Of a DNA stretch of 64,000 nucleotides, positions 1-10,686 are shown one piece after another. The notes below the pieces were generated by a model, which was given only the letters and a program-made list of their open reading frames with translations, had not been told where the DNA came from and made no database searches. The stretch is from Zanthoxylum bungeanum (taxonomy: Eukaryota; Streptophyta; Magnoliopsida; Sapindales; Rutaceae): NCBI GenBank assembly GCA_019454045.1, contig SKCR01023739.1, forward strand, positions 62,001 to 126,000, in the 5' to 3' direction. Numbering within the stretch: position 1 is the first letter of the stretch; every line of letters starts with the position of its first letter. The position numbers and the translations under genes were made by a program.

Positions 1-52
1 TGATCTCGGTCGAGTTTCCGCTGCGCACGGTTTGGCCGTTCCTCACTCAACA
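1..52 (+). repeat. Copia-1 5' LTR, 3' end only
   Basis: All 52 bases match 24014-24065 exactly and end in CAACA. The rest of this LTR (about 391 bases, judged from the 443-bp 3' copy) lies left of the window. Confidence 0.95.
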
Positions 53-54
53 AG

Positions 55-66
55 TGGTATCAGAGC
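55..66 (+). other. Copia-1 primer-binding site (tRNA-iMet type)
   Basis: TGGTATCAGAGC lies two bases after the LTR end. It is the standard plant copia site complementary to the 3' end of initiator methionine tRNA, which primes minus-strand DNA synthesis. Confidence 0.95.
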
Positions 67-777
67 GATACGTGATTCTAATTGTTCATATTCCTTATAA
101 TTTTTCTCAATGTTATAAAATGCCCATGCATACATTTAATTATGAATTACATGTTTTAGGCATTTTTGGACATGCATACATTTTATATATTGGTATGCAT
201 TTGACTTTGGAAAAATCTTTAAGCTAGATTATTAAGTGTCATTATTTTAGTTGAAAAATGACATGGTCCTGCTTGTCTATACGGTGTTAGTGAAACCATT
301 GTGATTATTCCAAATACTGCTAAAGCGTGAGGGATTGGTTATAATGCTTTGTACTATTCCGGTAAAGCATGAGATAAGTCGAATTTAGGAGAAAGTATTA
401 TCCAATATTGCTAAAGCACGAGGTTAATATTAGTATCTTAACTATCCAATATTGCTAAAGCGTGAGGATGAGATTCGATTTAGGACCGAATGTAAGAGTT
501 GCATGACGTGAAATTGACAATAGTTGTCTACCTTCTCGAATTCACAAAGGTTAATATTGCTAAAGCGTGATATTTCCGTAAATATCAAGAAGAATCTACT
601 TTGCTTTGTGAGATTTAAGAGTTAAATTTCCGTATTCTTGTTTGTAGAGATTATAAAGAATATGTAAGACAATGCGAGGGCACTTTATAGAGAAATTAAA
701 TCCATATTCTATTTAGTATTTTTTATCATGATATTTAAATATTAATTTCTGCTTTATTTTACCCTTGTGTAGACTAA
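67..777 (+). other. Copia-1 untranslated leader with dispersed 20-bp repeats
   Basis: This 0.7-kb non-coding leader lies between the primer-binding site and the gag start. It carries four good copies of a motif close to AATATTGCTAAAGCGTGAGG at about 310-333, 401-423, 445-467 and 551-570, plus a degraded copy at 361-373. No ORF covers them. The region is otherwise AT-rich; packaging or dimerisation signals would normally sit here, but none can be identified by eye. Confidence 0.8.
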
Positions 778-1688
778 ATGTCTGTGTCGAACCCGCTTTC
801 GCGTATACTTGATACGCATAGGCTCCAAGGTACTGTTAACTATAATTTTTGGCTCATGAATCTCCGAATTCTTTGCCAAGCGGAGAAACTTGAATATGTT
901 CTAGATCGTCCAATGCCCGCAAGGGTTTCGGATGATGCTTTAGATGAAGAACGTTAGATGTTCATCAAAAAGAAAGATGATGATCGGAAAGTCCGGTCAT
1001 ACATCTTGGGATCTATGGTGTCGAAACTACAGAGGAAGTATATGTCGATGCCTGATTCCGGATCCATTTTGATGCATATGAAGGAACTATTCATTGATCG
1101 ACCACAGATATAGATGCATAAGGTGGCTGTCGAGCTTTTTCATACTTTCCTCTCGGAGGGAAAACCTGGTAGTCCACATGTGATGAAGCTAATAGACTGT
1201 ATCAAAGAGCTTGAAAGGATGGATATTCCTATTGATAACAACCTCGGGAATAGTGTGATTCTCGCGTCTCTTCCTAAATCTTTCAATGACATGATCGTTA
1301 ACTTTAACATGCATAAGATGCTTCCCACCTATTCTGAGTTGCACAATATGTTGCTGACGGCTCAAAAAGACATGAATAAGAATAGTTCTTCTTCATGGTC
1401 ACTGGTGGTTCTTCTTCTAGACCTTCTCAGGCTTCTCAAAAGCCGGCTGGGAAGAAACAGATAAAGCAGAAGAAAGTTAAAGGTAAAGGTCCAAAGGTTG
1501 CTTCCGCATGGGTTTCTAAGCCAAATGTGAAGACAAATGCTGCAAAAGGAAAATGTTTCCACTGCGACATACTTTGACACTGGAAACACAACTGTCCGAA
1601 ATATTTAGCCTCTTTGAAGAAAGCTCCCTTAGGTATTTGTTTTCCTATTATTGACATTACACTTGCTTTTGATTCTAGTTCGACTTAG
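778..1688 (+). pseudogene. gag: Copia-1 gag (capsid and zinc knuckle), broken
   Basis: The reading frame starts at the ATG at 778, the first ATG after the leader that opens the gag-like frame (protein begins MSVSNPLSRIL). The capsid-like part matches the general copia gag (UBN2) layout. Stops TAG at 955-957 and TAG at 1111-1113 interrupt it in frame, and the frame shifts near 1390 into the one used by the zinc knuckle and protease. A CX2CX4HX4C knuckle is visible at about 1554-1595: both early Cys, the His and the last Cys are present, but the residue before the His is a stop (TGA at 1575). Gag would package element RNA into particles; this copy cannot make the full protein. Confidence 0.88.
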
Positions 1689-2090
1689 GTGTTAGACACC
1701 GCTTGTCCTTCTCACATTTGCAATTCATTGTAAGATCTGAGGGAAACTAGAAGATTGAAGCCGAGAGAGATCCAACTGCGAGTAGGGAATGGAGATTCTC
1801 TACAAGTTGAAGCAGTAGGAATTTTATTTTTGAAACTCTCTGATGAATGTAATATTAAACTTAATAACTGTTATTTTGTGCCAACTATGATACGGAAAAT
1901 CATTTCACTTCATGTACTTTACAACGAAAGATTTCATGTAAATATTAAAGATGGTCTTTTGAATTTATATGATAATGTGAATGTTTTGCTTGTTTCATGT
2001 CCCATGGTTGATGGTCATTACATTCTTACCAAAAATCGTGATGTTTTTAATATAGAGAAATCTAAAAGGAAAAGATCGGGATATAAATAA
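1689..2090 (+). pseudogene. pol: Copia-1 protease and start of the integrase-preceding domain, broken
   Basis: The frame begins just after a TAG (1686-1688). The retropepsin-like active-site motif reads LDTACPSHIC near 1692-1721, fitting the copia D-[TS]-[GA]-C pattern. An open stretch from 1755 to 2090 covers the rest of the protease and the beginning of the gag-pre-integrase region, ending at a TAA (2088-2090) that coincides with a frameshift. In an active element this protease cleaves the Gag-Pol polyprotein. Confidence 0.85.
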
Positions 2091-2097
2091 CACATAA

Positions 2098-2691
2098 CTT
2101 TGGCATATGAGACTAGGTCATATAGGGATAAAACGCCTAACCAAACTAGTTAAAGATGGTGTGATATCATATCTAACCAAAGAACCTTTACCCGTTTGTG
2201 AATATTGTATTCAAGGTAAAATGACCAAATCCTCATTTAGTAGTGTTGGACATCGTGCTAATGATTTATTTAGACTTGTACATTTCGATGTATGTGGTCC
2301 TATAAATCATGTTGTCGTAGGTGGGTTTCAATACTTTGTAACTTTTATTGATGATTTGTCACGATATGGTTATGTGTTTCTTATCGGAAACTTTTGAAAA
2401 TTTTAAGGAATACCGATTTGAAGTAGAGAAGAAAATTGGAAAAAACTCTTTAAATGCCTTCGATCAGATCGGGGCGGTGAGTACATGAGCAGAATGGGAT
2501 TCTCACTCAGTATGCTCCTTCTGGCACTCCTCAACACAATGGTCTTTCGGAGATGAGGAATCAAACTTTATTAGATATGGTTTGATCGATGAGATTTTAC
2601 TGATCTACCAATATACTTGTGGGGCTATGCTCTAGACTCTGCTAATCTTTTGAAAAAAGTTCCATCGAAAGCCGTTCCGACCACTCCGTAT
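2098..2691 (+). pseudogene. pol: Copia-1 integrase, N-terminal and core part, truncated by Copia-2
   Basis: The zinc-binding HHCC region is visible (WHMRLGH, then CEYC), followed by GKMTKSSF and the first catalytic Asp region (LVHFDVCGP) and FIDDLSRYGYVF. A frameshift near 2395 leads into a degraded stretch that still resembles the second catalytic region and the APSGTPQHNG segment. Copia-2 interrupts the sequence at 2692. The continuation is at 21613. Confidence 0.9.
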
Positions 2692-3657
2692 TGTTTGGTT
2701 TCTAATTGTTCCCAATATCATATAAATCAATGAAATAATGTGAATATGAAAGTAAGAATGACAGAATCATACTTACAAAGCTCGGATTTAGGAGGTGTTG
2801 AACATAAAACTTTTGTTCCTTTGAGAAGTCTCCAAGCTTCCTCTTTGAAATGTTGAATCCAAGCTCCAAGCTTTTGAGTTGTGAGATTCCAAGCTCAAAG
2901 GTTGGTTTCCCTAACACCTTATTTGATTCTTTGATTGAGTGTGCTAGCACAAATTGAAACAAATTTTGCCTTTGAGTGGAGCAACTTTCGGCCAAAGAGC
3001 AAAATGGAGGGAGAGTGTTTTTCTTGTTTTCCGTGAATGAGGGAGTGGTGAAGCAAGTTGATTTTTGTTGACTTGTGTTCTAATTTCAAAAATTAAAATA
3101 ATGATATACCAAATTTGGTATATGTAAACAACAAATCAAGCTTGAGTGAGGAATAAGTCATCACCAAAAATCTCCACTAACTTCCATCACTAAAAAGGTG
3201 AAAGAATAACTAGTGATGTGACATGTGGGCCCTATTTGATTCAAAATTCGAGTGGGCCCGCATACACTCCCGGGCTCGGGTTTGCTAATTCCGAATTAAC
3301 GAATTTTCTGTTATGATGTAATTAAATCAAATTTAATTAAATAATTATGCCTAAGCAAAATTACTATTCACATCGCTCACGAATTGCCCGAATTGAAATC
3401 CAATTTTAATTCCACGACGAAATCTATTTCGTTAATATATCAAATATATTTTTTTATCGATTAATTCCAAATTAATCATTCTCTCTCTTCAAATAGTAAT
3501 TTATCCTAGATAAAATCTCTCCGTAATTAATCTTAGATTAATTATGTTCGAATCATACGTCATCGGTGAATCTTCGGGAAGCGACCCATGAGATCCCTAG
3601 ATATGTTGGTAGAAAATTCAGTCGTCGGACTATCCGAATGCATACGTACCTTGTACT
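2692..3657 (-). repeat. Copia-2 3' LTR, outer segment
   Basis: Aligns with 19691-20690. It starts TGTTTGGTTTCT and stops where Copia-3 inserted; the last five bases, GTACT, are the target copy. Together with 12588-13514 the LTR is about 1.9 kb. Short ORFs inside it are not genes. Confidence 0.93.
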
Positions 3658-5739
3658 TGTTGAGTTTTTCTAAGGTCCCAAGATCAAATCAAAGCATGAA
3701 AACATGAGTGAATACATCAACGGAGGTAGCGGAATACTCACATCGATCGGTTGAGTCGATTTGGAGACGATTCAAGCCAAGAAACTCACTGCCTTTCACG
3801 CCAAACAGCAGCAGTCCACTGCCTCCAATTTCAGAATTTTGGGTTGAAGAACGGAGCTCCAAACTTCGTCCGACGGATCCCGGCTCATGGGTGAACCTCC
3901 CTACCACCTTCGCAAGACTCGTAGTGTGCTAGCACTTGCGGTTTTCACCATGAAAACCCCAACTCTTGCTTCCCTAGCTCACGGTTTTAAGATTCAAAAA
4001 CAGTCCATGGGCGTGAGAGAAGAGAGCATATTTTGGAGAGAGAAGAAAGAAATGTGTAATTGTTAAAGTGTATTTGCATTTTTCATTTCAAGTGTATCTT
4101 ATACACTTTCCTTAATTTCAAATGCATTTTAACTTTAATTTGCATTTCATTTGCCTTTTTGAAAGTCAAACCCTAAAGCAAATACTATGCACATCAACTT
4201 TAAGTCATGTCACATGTCTTTCAATCAATCAATCACATCAATCAATCAATCAATCAATCACTCAAAGTGACTTTTGATTTGACGCTTGATGCGACTGATT
4301 AATTTGACGCTTGATGCGACTTGCGACACCGCACTCGAATTCGAAATACGAATGCGCTCGCAATCACACTCGGGCTCAGGTTCGCTAATTCTAAATTAAC
4401 GATTTTTCCGTCGCGTCGTAATTAAATGATTACGCCTAGCGAATTCACTATTCACGTCGCTAACGAATTAATTCTAAATTAATTCGTTCGCCCGAATTAA
4501 ATCAATCTAATTTTATTCCGCGTCGAAATCTAATTTCATTTAATATATCGAATATATTAATTTACCGATTAATTCCAAATTAATCGTTATCTCTCTCTAG
4601 ACGATATTTTATCCTAGATAAAATATCTCCGTAATTAATCCTAGATTAATTTTCTCTCTCTTTTATATAATCCCAGATTATTCAAGAGTGCGAGTTGTGC
4701 GTCATCGGTGGATTATCGGGAAGCGACCCATGAGATCTCCGGATAATTTGGCAGTAAATACGGTCGTCGGTGTAACCGAATCACATACGTACCAAGTACT
4801 ACGTTCTACCGATTTACGAGACAAGGTCTACTCCTAGCAAAGTACCAAGTCTACCCAATTCTCCAGACATATCCTTATATGAATATTTAGATCTATATCA
4901 AGCGTAGTATACAATTGTATTGTGCATATCGCCCAGTATCGGATAGTCACGTGTTAGGGCTGGGGCTGGATAAGTGTCTACCCCGTCCGAAACACATATC
5001 GGATGTCTGGTAACTAGTCTCTATAATCGGATATTCATGACCTGGTCATAATATCACGATTGGATGCGCATCACTTAAGAGCACTAATACCGTATCCTGC
5101 TTGACATCATCTCCAATATGACTTGAGTGATACTTCCGTCTCGACATCACACCCAATACTCTACGACTCTCTGATAAACCCAGAAGTGGTAGACACAGAA
5201 CCTGGTCAGGGTCCCCAACCACCAAAACCAAAGTTTATCGATTATCGTAAGTATTAGCGATGCAAGTCTCAGGTTAAGACTATACACACCTACCTTGACT
5301 TCGGCCTCCCATAGACACATAGTCATAATACCAATGGGATTCCGAGGGGTCTATCCAGAGCGAAGCTGTTTCCCGTACCATCGGTGAAACACGACCTCCT
5401 ATCGCACTTGCATAAGTCTCCAACACTTATATATATGAGAACTATGCTGTTGTGCCCTCACAACGCGCACAAGTGCAATACTAGCCTATTCCGCATTATC
5501 GATGTCCAGTCTCGATAATACTACGGCTAGGGATATTTAATGATTAATCCTTCGTGGACTGATACTGTCTCATATCATCTCAATCCAGGAACTAATCATA
5601 GGGACCTCTCTTCATTTATATATCTATGGTGATCTAATCACAAATAATGAGAGTGCAATTTCCTTGTTACATAGTTAATTTGCTACAGCAACACAATGAT
5701 CTGTGCAAATAGTGACGCTATGGGTCATATTATCCAACA
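3658..5739 (-). repeat. Copia-3 3' LTR (complete, 2082 bp)
   Basis: Bounded by TGTTGAG and CCAACA. Near-identical stretches occur at 10690-12582, 30280-32358 and 38088-40179. It includes a (TCAA)n microsatellite at about 4224-4262 and a doubled TTTGACGCTTGATGCGAC motif at about 4279-4321. Confidence 0.95.
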
Positions 5740-5740
5740 A

Positions 5741-5752
5741 TCTCCCACTTGG
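5741..5752 (-). other. Copia-3 polypurine tract
   Basis: TCTCCCACTTGG on the plus strand reads as a purine-rich AAGTGGGAGA on the minus strand, one base from the LTR start. It primes plus-strand DNA synthesis and fixes the element orientation. Confidence 0.9.
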
Positions 5753-6240
5753 CACGTAGCGAGTCACTCAAGTGTTCCAACACTTGAACTATGTAAGGTT
5801 CGCTCAAATTGCTGAGGAAAGGTTTTCGTCAGCGGATTTGTTCCGATTATCGTCTGACGCGATTTACACGATCATCACATCGCCACGATGTATGATCCGA
5901 ACGAATCAGATGATTTAGAAGTATATATCTGGATCGTCGATGAGACCTTTAATTCCTTAGCCTGTGCTGACGCCTAGTTCAGCTGCTAACAGAACTATAT
6001 CTAATCTAATTAGATTTATGTTCGATCCAAATGGCTTCTTTTGCTGCCTCAGCTGCAGTAATAATCCGTATCCGTATTTGTTGTTTATTCGGCAACAGTT
6101 ATCTTGCTTGGAATATTTCCAGCTCACTGTCCCGTATTCAAACTTTATAGTACCGTAGTATTTAATAGTTTGGAAACTTGCAGCGGTGATCCCAGTCACT
6201 TCAAGTTCTCCTTCTCCATAGTTTAAGACAGCATCTTTAG
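5753..6240 (-). pseudogene. pol: Copia-3 RNase H remnant
   Basis: Aligns with the Copia-2 RNase H region (13530-14090), including the segment that in Copia-2 encodes VSWKSSKQ. A block of about 20 bases is missing near 6140-6165 and other small indels shift the frame, so no intact domain can be made. Copia-4 (32372-32860) carries the same missing block. Confidence 0.8.
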
Positions 6241-7130
6241 TTCTCTAAGATACTAACAGATGTTCTTAATCTTTAATCCAGTGACTATCACTTGGATTGA
6301 CCCGATTGTGACTCCATATGCTCGAAGCGTATGAGACACCAATACAAGTACATTTTAAATGTACAATTTCCCAGAGAGTGTTAACGACTCCAAATCTATC
6401 CCAGTAGATCTTTATTCCTTGAATAAAGGTTGTACCTCCCCAGAATTCTACGGAGAATTTCTTTTGAAAGAATATCTATGAAAGCCAAGCTTTCAACAAT
6501 AGCTTTATGGGAATTTCACTGTTAGTGCTCTCTCCCACTAACCTTCTTATATACACAAGAATTATTTCGTTTTGAGTCAAAATCATAAACCATTATGATT
6601 ATTTCAAAACGACAGTTCCAAGAACCTATGCTTGCACTGATCCAAACATGGATCGAATAACCCGCAAACCTTGTTTGTCGGTTATATAAAATCGTCAGAA
6701 TGTTATAAACATTCTCCAAAAGGTTTCCTTTTCAGGAAAGCGATTTTGATTTGTAACTGACAATTTCATAAATGAAATATATAGTTATCAACAAGCATTT
6801 TCAAATGGATTTACCATGGCAACAGGTAAAAGGTTGCCGTTATTAACACAATGTTGATAACGATACCTTTCCGTCAAAAGCCTAGCTTTGTATGTTGGTA
6901 TGTTGCCTTCCATGTATGTCTTCCTTGAAGACGTTTATTGTACCAATAGGCACAATGCCTTGTGGTACAACAACCAGTATCCAAAATAGTTGTTATACAT
7001 GAATCCATTTTGGATTCATGGCACTTTGCCATAACAGGGAGTCGATACCTCGTATCACTTCCTCTAAACGTAGTCGGATGGTACACCTCCATAAGATTGA
7101 CATCTTCATGGGCGAGATCAGAAACCCATA
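6241..7130 (-). pseudogene. pol: Copia-3 reverse transcriptase remnant lacking YVDD
   Basis: Colinear with Copia-2 RT (14100-15010). At about 6510-6528 the sequence joins directly across a 40-base gap relative to Copia-2 14471-14530. That gap removes the codons for YVDD, which Copia-2 has at 14497-14508, and shifts the frame. Many further stops follow. Copia-4 shows the same junction at about 33122-33141. This protein could never have been a polymerase in either copy. Confidence 0.85.
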
Positions 7131-8560
7131 CCCTAGGTTGTTTTCTGAATTTATCCGTTCTACTAGTTTCTTGTGTATTTGAAGATTAATGGTATAGATT
7201 CATCATAGATGAACTATTTGTGTTCCATTAAGGACTTCGTGCCTTGAACAGTGTTACTCCGATTTTCATCGAGTATCACTATCCTCCCACTGACCACTGC
7301 ATATCGGTATTCCTCTCAGGAAAACCGCATGGTGAGCAACAATTACATTGTTCTCATGTGGGATTTATAAGTACTATACTTAAGGTTTCACTTAGGATAA
7401 CCTATATTGGCACTTATCCAATTTTGGTCTTATAGTTTGGTATCATCCAAACGTTATGCCTGGCATACCCAATTATCAGGAATGAGAAACCCTGTTTCCT
7501 TCCTGTTCATATCCTATATGATATCTGTCAAACAGATTTATATGGAACCTTATTCTAAATAAGTTTTGCACTGTTAATACATATCCTATTGAAGGAAATA
7601 GTAGCTCAGAGCGACTCGTGATAAACCATATCATGTCCAACAAATCTGGTTTTTGGTTCGGACACACCGTCTAACTGCGTGTCTCGGGAGGAGTCCTCAT
7701 CTGAAAGAATACTGTACTCTTTCATGTACATTTGAAACTTACTGTTTAAGTAATTTCCATTACGGTCTAACCGTGGCTGAATAATACTATAGCCGATCTG
7801 TTTATTTACTTCGTGTCGAAACTTCAAAAGTTTCTGATCTGTGTTCTTCAAAAGAAACAACTTAACCATAACGTGATGCCACATCCGTTAAGGTCACGAA
7901 ATATTCATGTTCACATCTAGCCTAGCTAGATATGGGCCCATTAACTTCACCATGAATAGGGCTAACAGATCGGCGGCCTTTTTACTATTACCAAGTAAAT
8001 AGTATTTTAGGTATTTAACCTAATAAACTAGATTCGCAGACCTTATTTGATTAGTCAAATCAGTCATAGTACCCACTCTTCAAAAGTGTGGATATACGAG
8101 TCTTGTTCAATTGTGTCCTAGACAACAATGCCACAAATAAGTCTCATTGATCAAATCAATTTGAGCTATTTATTTGTCATTTTATATGTTTGAGATTTTA
8201 TTATATTCAAAATATAAATTATGTTATTTACATCTAATGTATTTATCTCAGTATCATCTTTATATAATAAAACACTTAGTGTTCTATAATATAAAGGTTT
8301 TATCCGCAACGGATTAAACACTGATATAGAGATAATGTCTCTAGTCAAACTAGTTACATTATAACAGTTCCTAATTTAAGTACATACCCAAAGGATAGTT
8401 CCTAAACTTAGGTATCTACGGTCGAAACAGCGACTTTCGTCCCATTTCCAATTCGCAGAGAAATCTCGGCTTGAGGTCAGTATCCAGCTCAAAGCGGATT
8501 CCGAACATCAATACATATATTTTATGTACTACACTAAGTATTTAAAATCCAATTTCAATA
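7131..8560 (-). pseudogene. pol: Copia-3 integrase and protease-region remnant
   Basis: Aligns with Copia-2 15130-16560: the linker before RT, the integrase core and the gag-pre-integrase part. The three longest open pieces are 60-92 codons long and in different frames. The segment corresponding to the integrase SDRGGEY motif (about 7755-7775) reads LDRNGNY. The whole region is decayed and shared with Copia-4. Confidence 0.75.
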
Positions 8561-9300
8561 CTAGTAGCGAACATAACTTTGACAAATATTTTTAAAGTTA
8601 GAGCCTCGCCCTATCTTTAATTCCTTCGTGTCTTCCATATCCAAATGGTAGTCACTTTGGGATATGTCAATTATCTTTTCAATATTTCACAAACCTTTGG
8701 CCAAGCCTTGGGTTTCGGAATATCGAAACGATGTGCACCTTGTGCTACATGCCCAATTGCAAACTTTGACTTTTCTCTACTAGAACAGTCAATTAATTCT
8801 CCAAGAATTATTAATTGCAATTTTAATACTTTTAAATCTAAAGATAGATTTATATTATAAGTATTTTAATTAAGCACTAAAGTCATCATCACATAAATCT
8901 TCCAAAGATTTTATGCTCTGCTATTTGCTAATTATGGGCTTAGTTACAATAAGTTTTTATCAAATAAATTAACCTATTATTTATTCCCAATTGAAAATTA
9001 AATCATTTAAAACATTTTAATCCAAGGATTATACATTTTAAATATTCAACCTTTCAATTCTTTCTTGATTTCAATAGTCCAACTATTTAATCAATTTTAA
9101 TAAGGTACTATTTATTATAATGATTACAATAATCCAATTATTTAATCAACTATAATTTTAATATTGATTACTATAATCCAATTATAAAATCAACTATCAT
9201 ATTAATTCAATTATATTGATTACTATAATCCAATTATAAAATCAACTATATATTGAATGAGTTTGTATATAGTCCAACTATATATATATTTTTAAAACAA
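8561..9300 (-). other. Copia-3 gag replacement: AT-rich filler with tandem repeats
   Basis: Copia-2 has its zinc-knuckle linker and capsid gag here (16600-17253). Copia-3 has only a short linker remnant (8640-8780) and then AT-rich DNA without a gag ORF. About 9122-9248 holds three imperfect repeats of a unit containing GATTACTATAATCCAATTAT, at spacings of roughly 45-50 bases. The same filler occurs in Copia-4 at 35430-35880. Confidence 0.75.
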
Positions 9301-10686
9301 CGTAAAATATTGACGAATGATATTGTGTTTGAGCGTGTATGGCGAGTAATTGAACGAATGTTGCAAATTCAATACTTGCCTCCCACTATTTTTCGTCGAG
9401 TCTCTAACCCTCTGTGGAGTACTCGGGAAACCGCGTTTCCTAGTGGGCTGGGATCCTGTCAAATAACATACAACCTTGACTTTGGCCAACAAGCTGTATG
9501 CTACTTAACCAGGTAGATCTCACAGATCAATTGGATCCAATCCAATTCCCAGATCCGTTAGGCGGACATCCAAGTCCTAAACATATTACATATGCCAATG
9601 TATCTAATACATTTTCAAACCTTATCCTCCGAATCATCTAGGCCTTGGCTTTGGCACAACAAACCTAATGACTCCAGTTAAGCGGGACCCATTGACAAGG
9701 AAAGTTTCGTAATCAATGTCTTTGGACAAGAAGTGATCTTGACTTTGGCCAACAAATCACAACTTGGACTAGACACCGATGTGGAACAAAACTTCATGAT
9801 TCAAATACATCCAATTGACAAGGTCTTGACTTTGGCCAACAAACAATGCCAATCGGATCTTGAACAAGAATCATTCAATGGAAGGATAATCGCTTAATAT
9901 AAAACGAGGGTTTTTCGCGTGCAAATTGGCTACCATTTAATTATCTTTGTTAGGTCTCATCATCATACACCCTTAAACATGCATTCTAAATACATAATAA
10001 AGCGAGTATGAAATAAAATAATAATGATATGCGGATGGATACTTAACACATTGATCCTAGATCAAATCTCTCCCTTTCTCACTCAAGCTAGCACTTGTAC
10101 TACTTCTACCCGTTACACTACACTTCTAAAGAAACCTATATACATAGAGGGGAATAGGTGAGAAGAGAATACAAAGAGAAAGAAGGTGATAAGGCTGGAC
10201 ACGCAGGTCCAATTTAATAAATCGAATTTATTACAACAATTTCTAAAATTGGCCACCCATCTAATATCCATCCGATATACATTATTCATTCAACACAACC
10301 AAGTATTCACACATATAAGCATGCTATCAATCAATCTAATCAAATTAATTAATCTGATAATTAAGTGATCATCCAATGTTCAAACAACGATTTGATTTTG
10401 ATCGAGTCAAACTCGTTTTTGTGAATAAGTACTTAAAGTACGAATTCATGAATTAAATTAAACTACATCATTAAATCTAATTTAATATGTATTTAATACT
10501 AATTCACTATTCAATTCTAAATTAAATGTTACACTTTTATTTAATAAACCTTTTACGATTTAAATTCCAAATTTGATCGTAACGCGTCTCAAAGACCGAT
10601 TAACGTCCAACGTCAATTCAATTAAAGTCTAATGGGCTTTTGATTGATTTCTTAAGGCGTGGACTTTTGGTCAACTTGCATCAAGC
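9301..10686 (-). other. Copia-3 leader, truncated at the primer-binding-site end
   Basis: Homologous to the Copia-2 (17600-19674) and Copia-4 (35890-38073) leaders. Three copies of CTTGACTTTGGCCAACAA (plus-strand reading) lie at 9475, 9738 and 9835, with a related one at 9643. Compared with Copia-4, about 1 kb is missing at the right end (equivalent of roughly 37276-38290), including the primer-binding site and the start of the 5' LTR. Confidence 0.8.

Noticed and set aside
4224..4262. (TCAA)n microsatellite as a separate feature of interest
   Set aside because: Recurs in all four LTRs of Copia-3/4; part of the LTR, not an independent locus.
5046..5231. ORF in Copia-3 LTR resembling 11891-12169 and counterparts in Copia-4
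   Set aside because: Conserved only because LTRs are repeats; frame is broken in sister LTRs.
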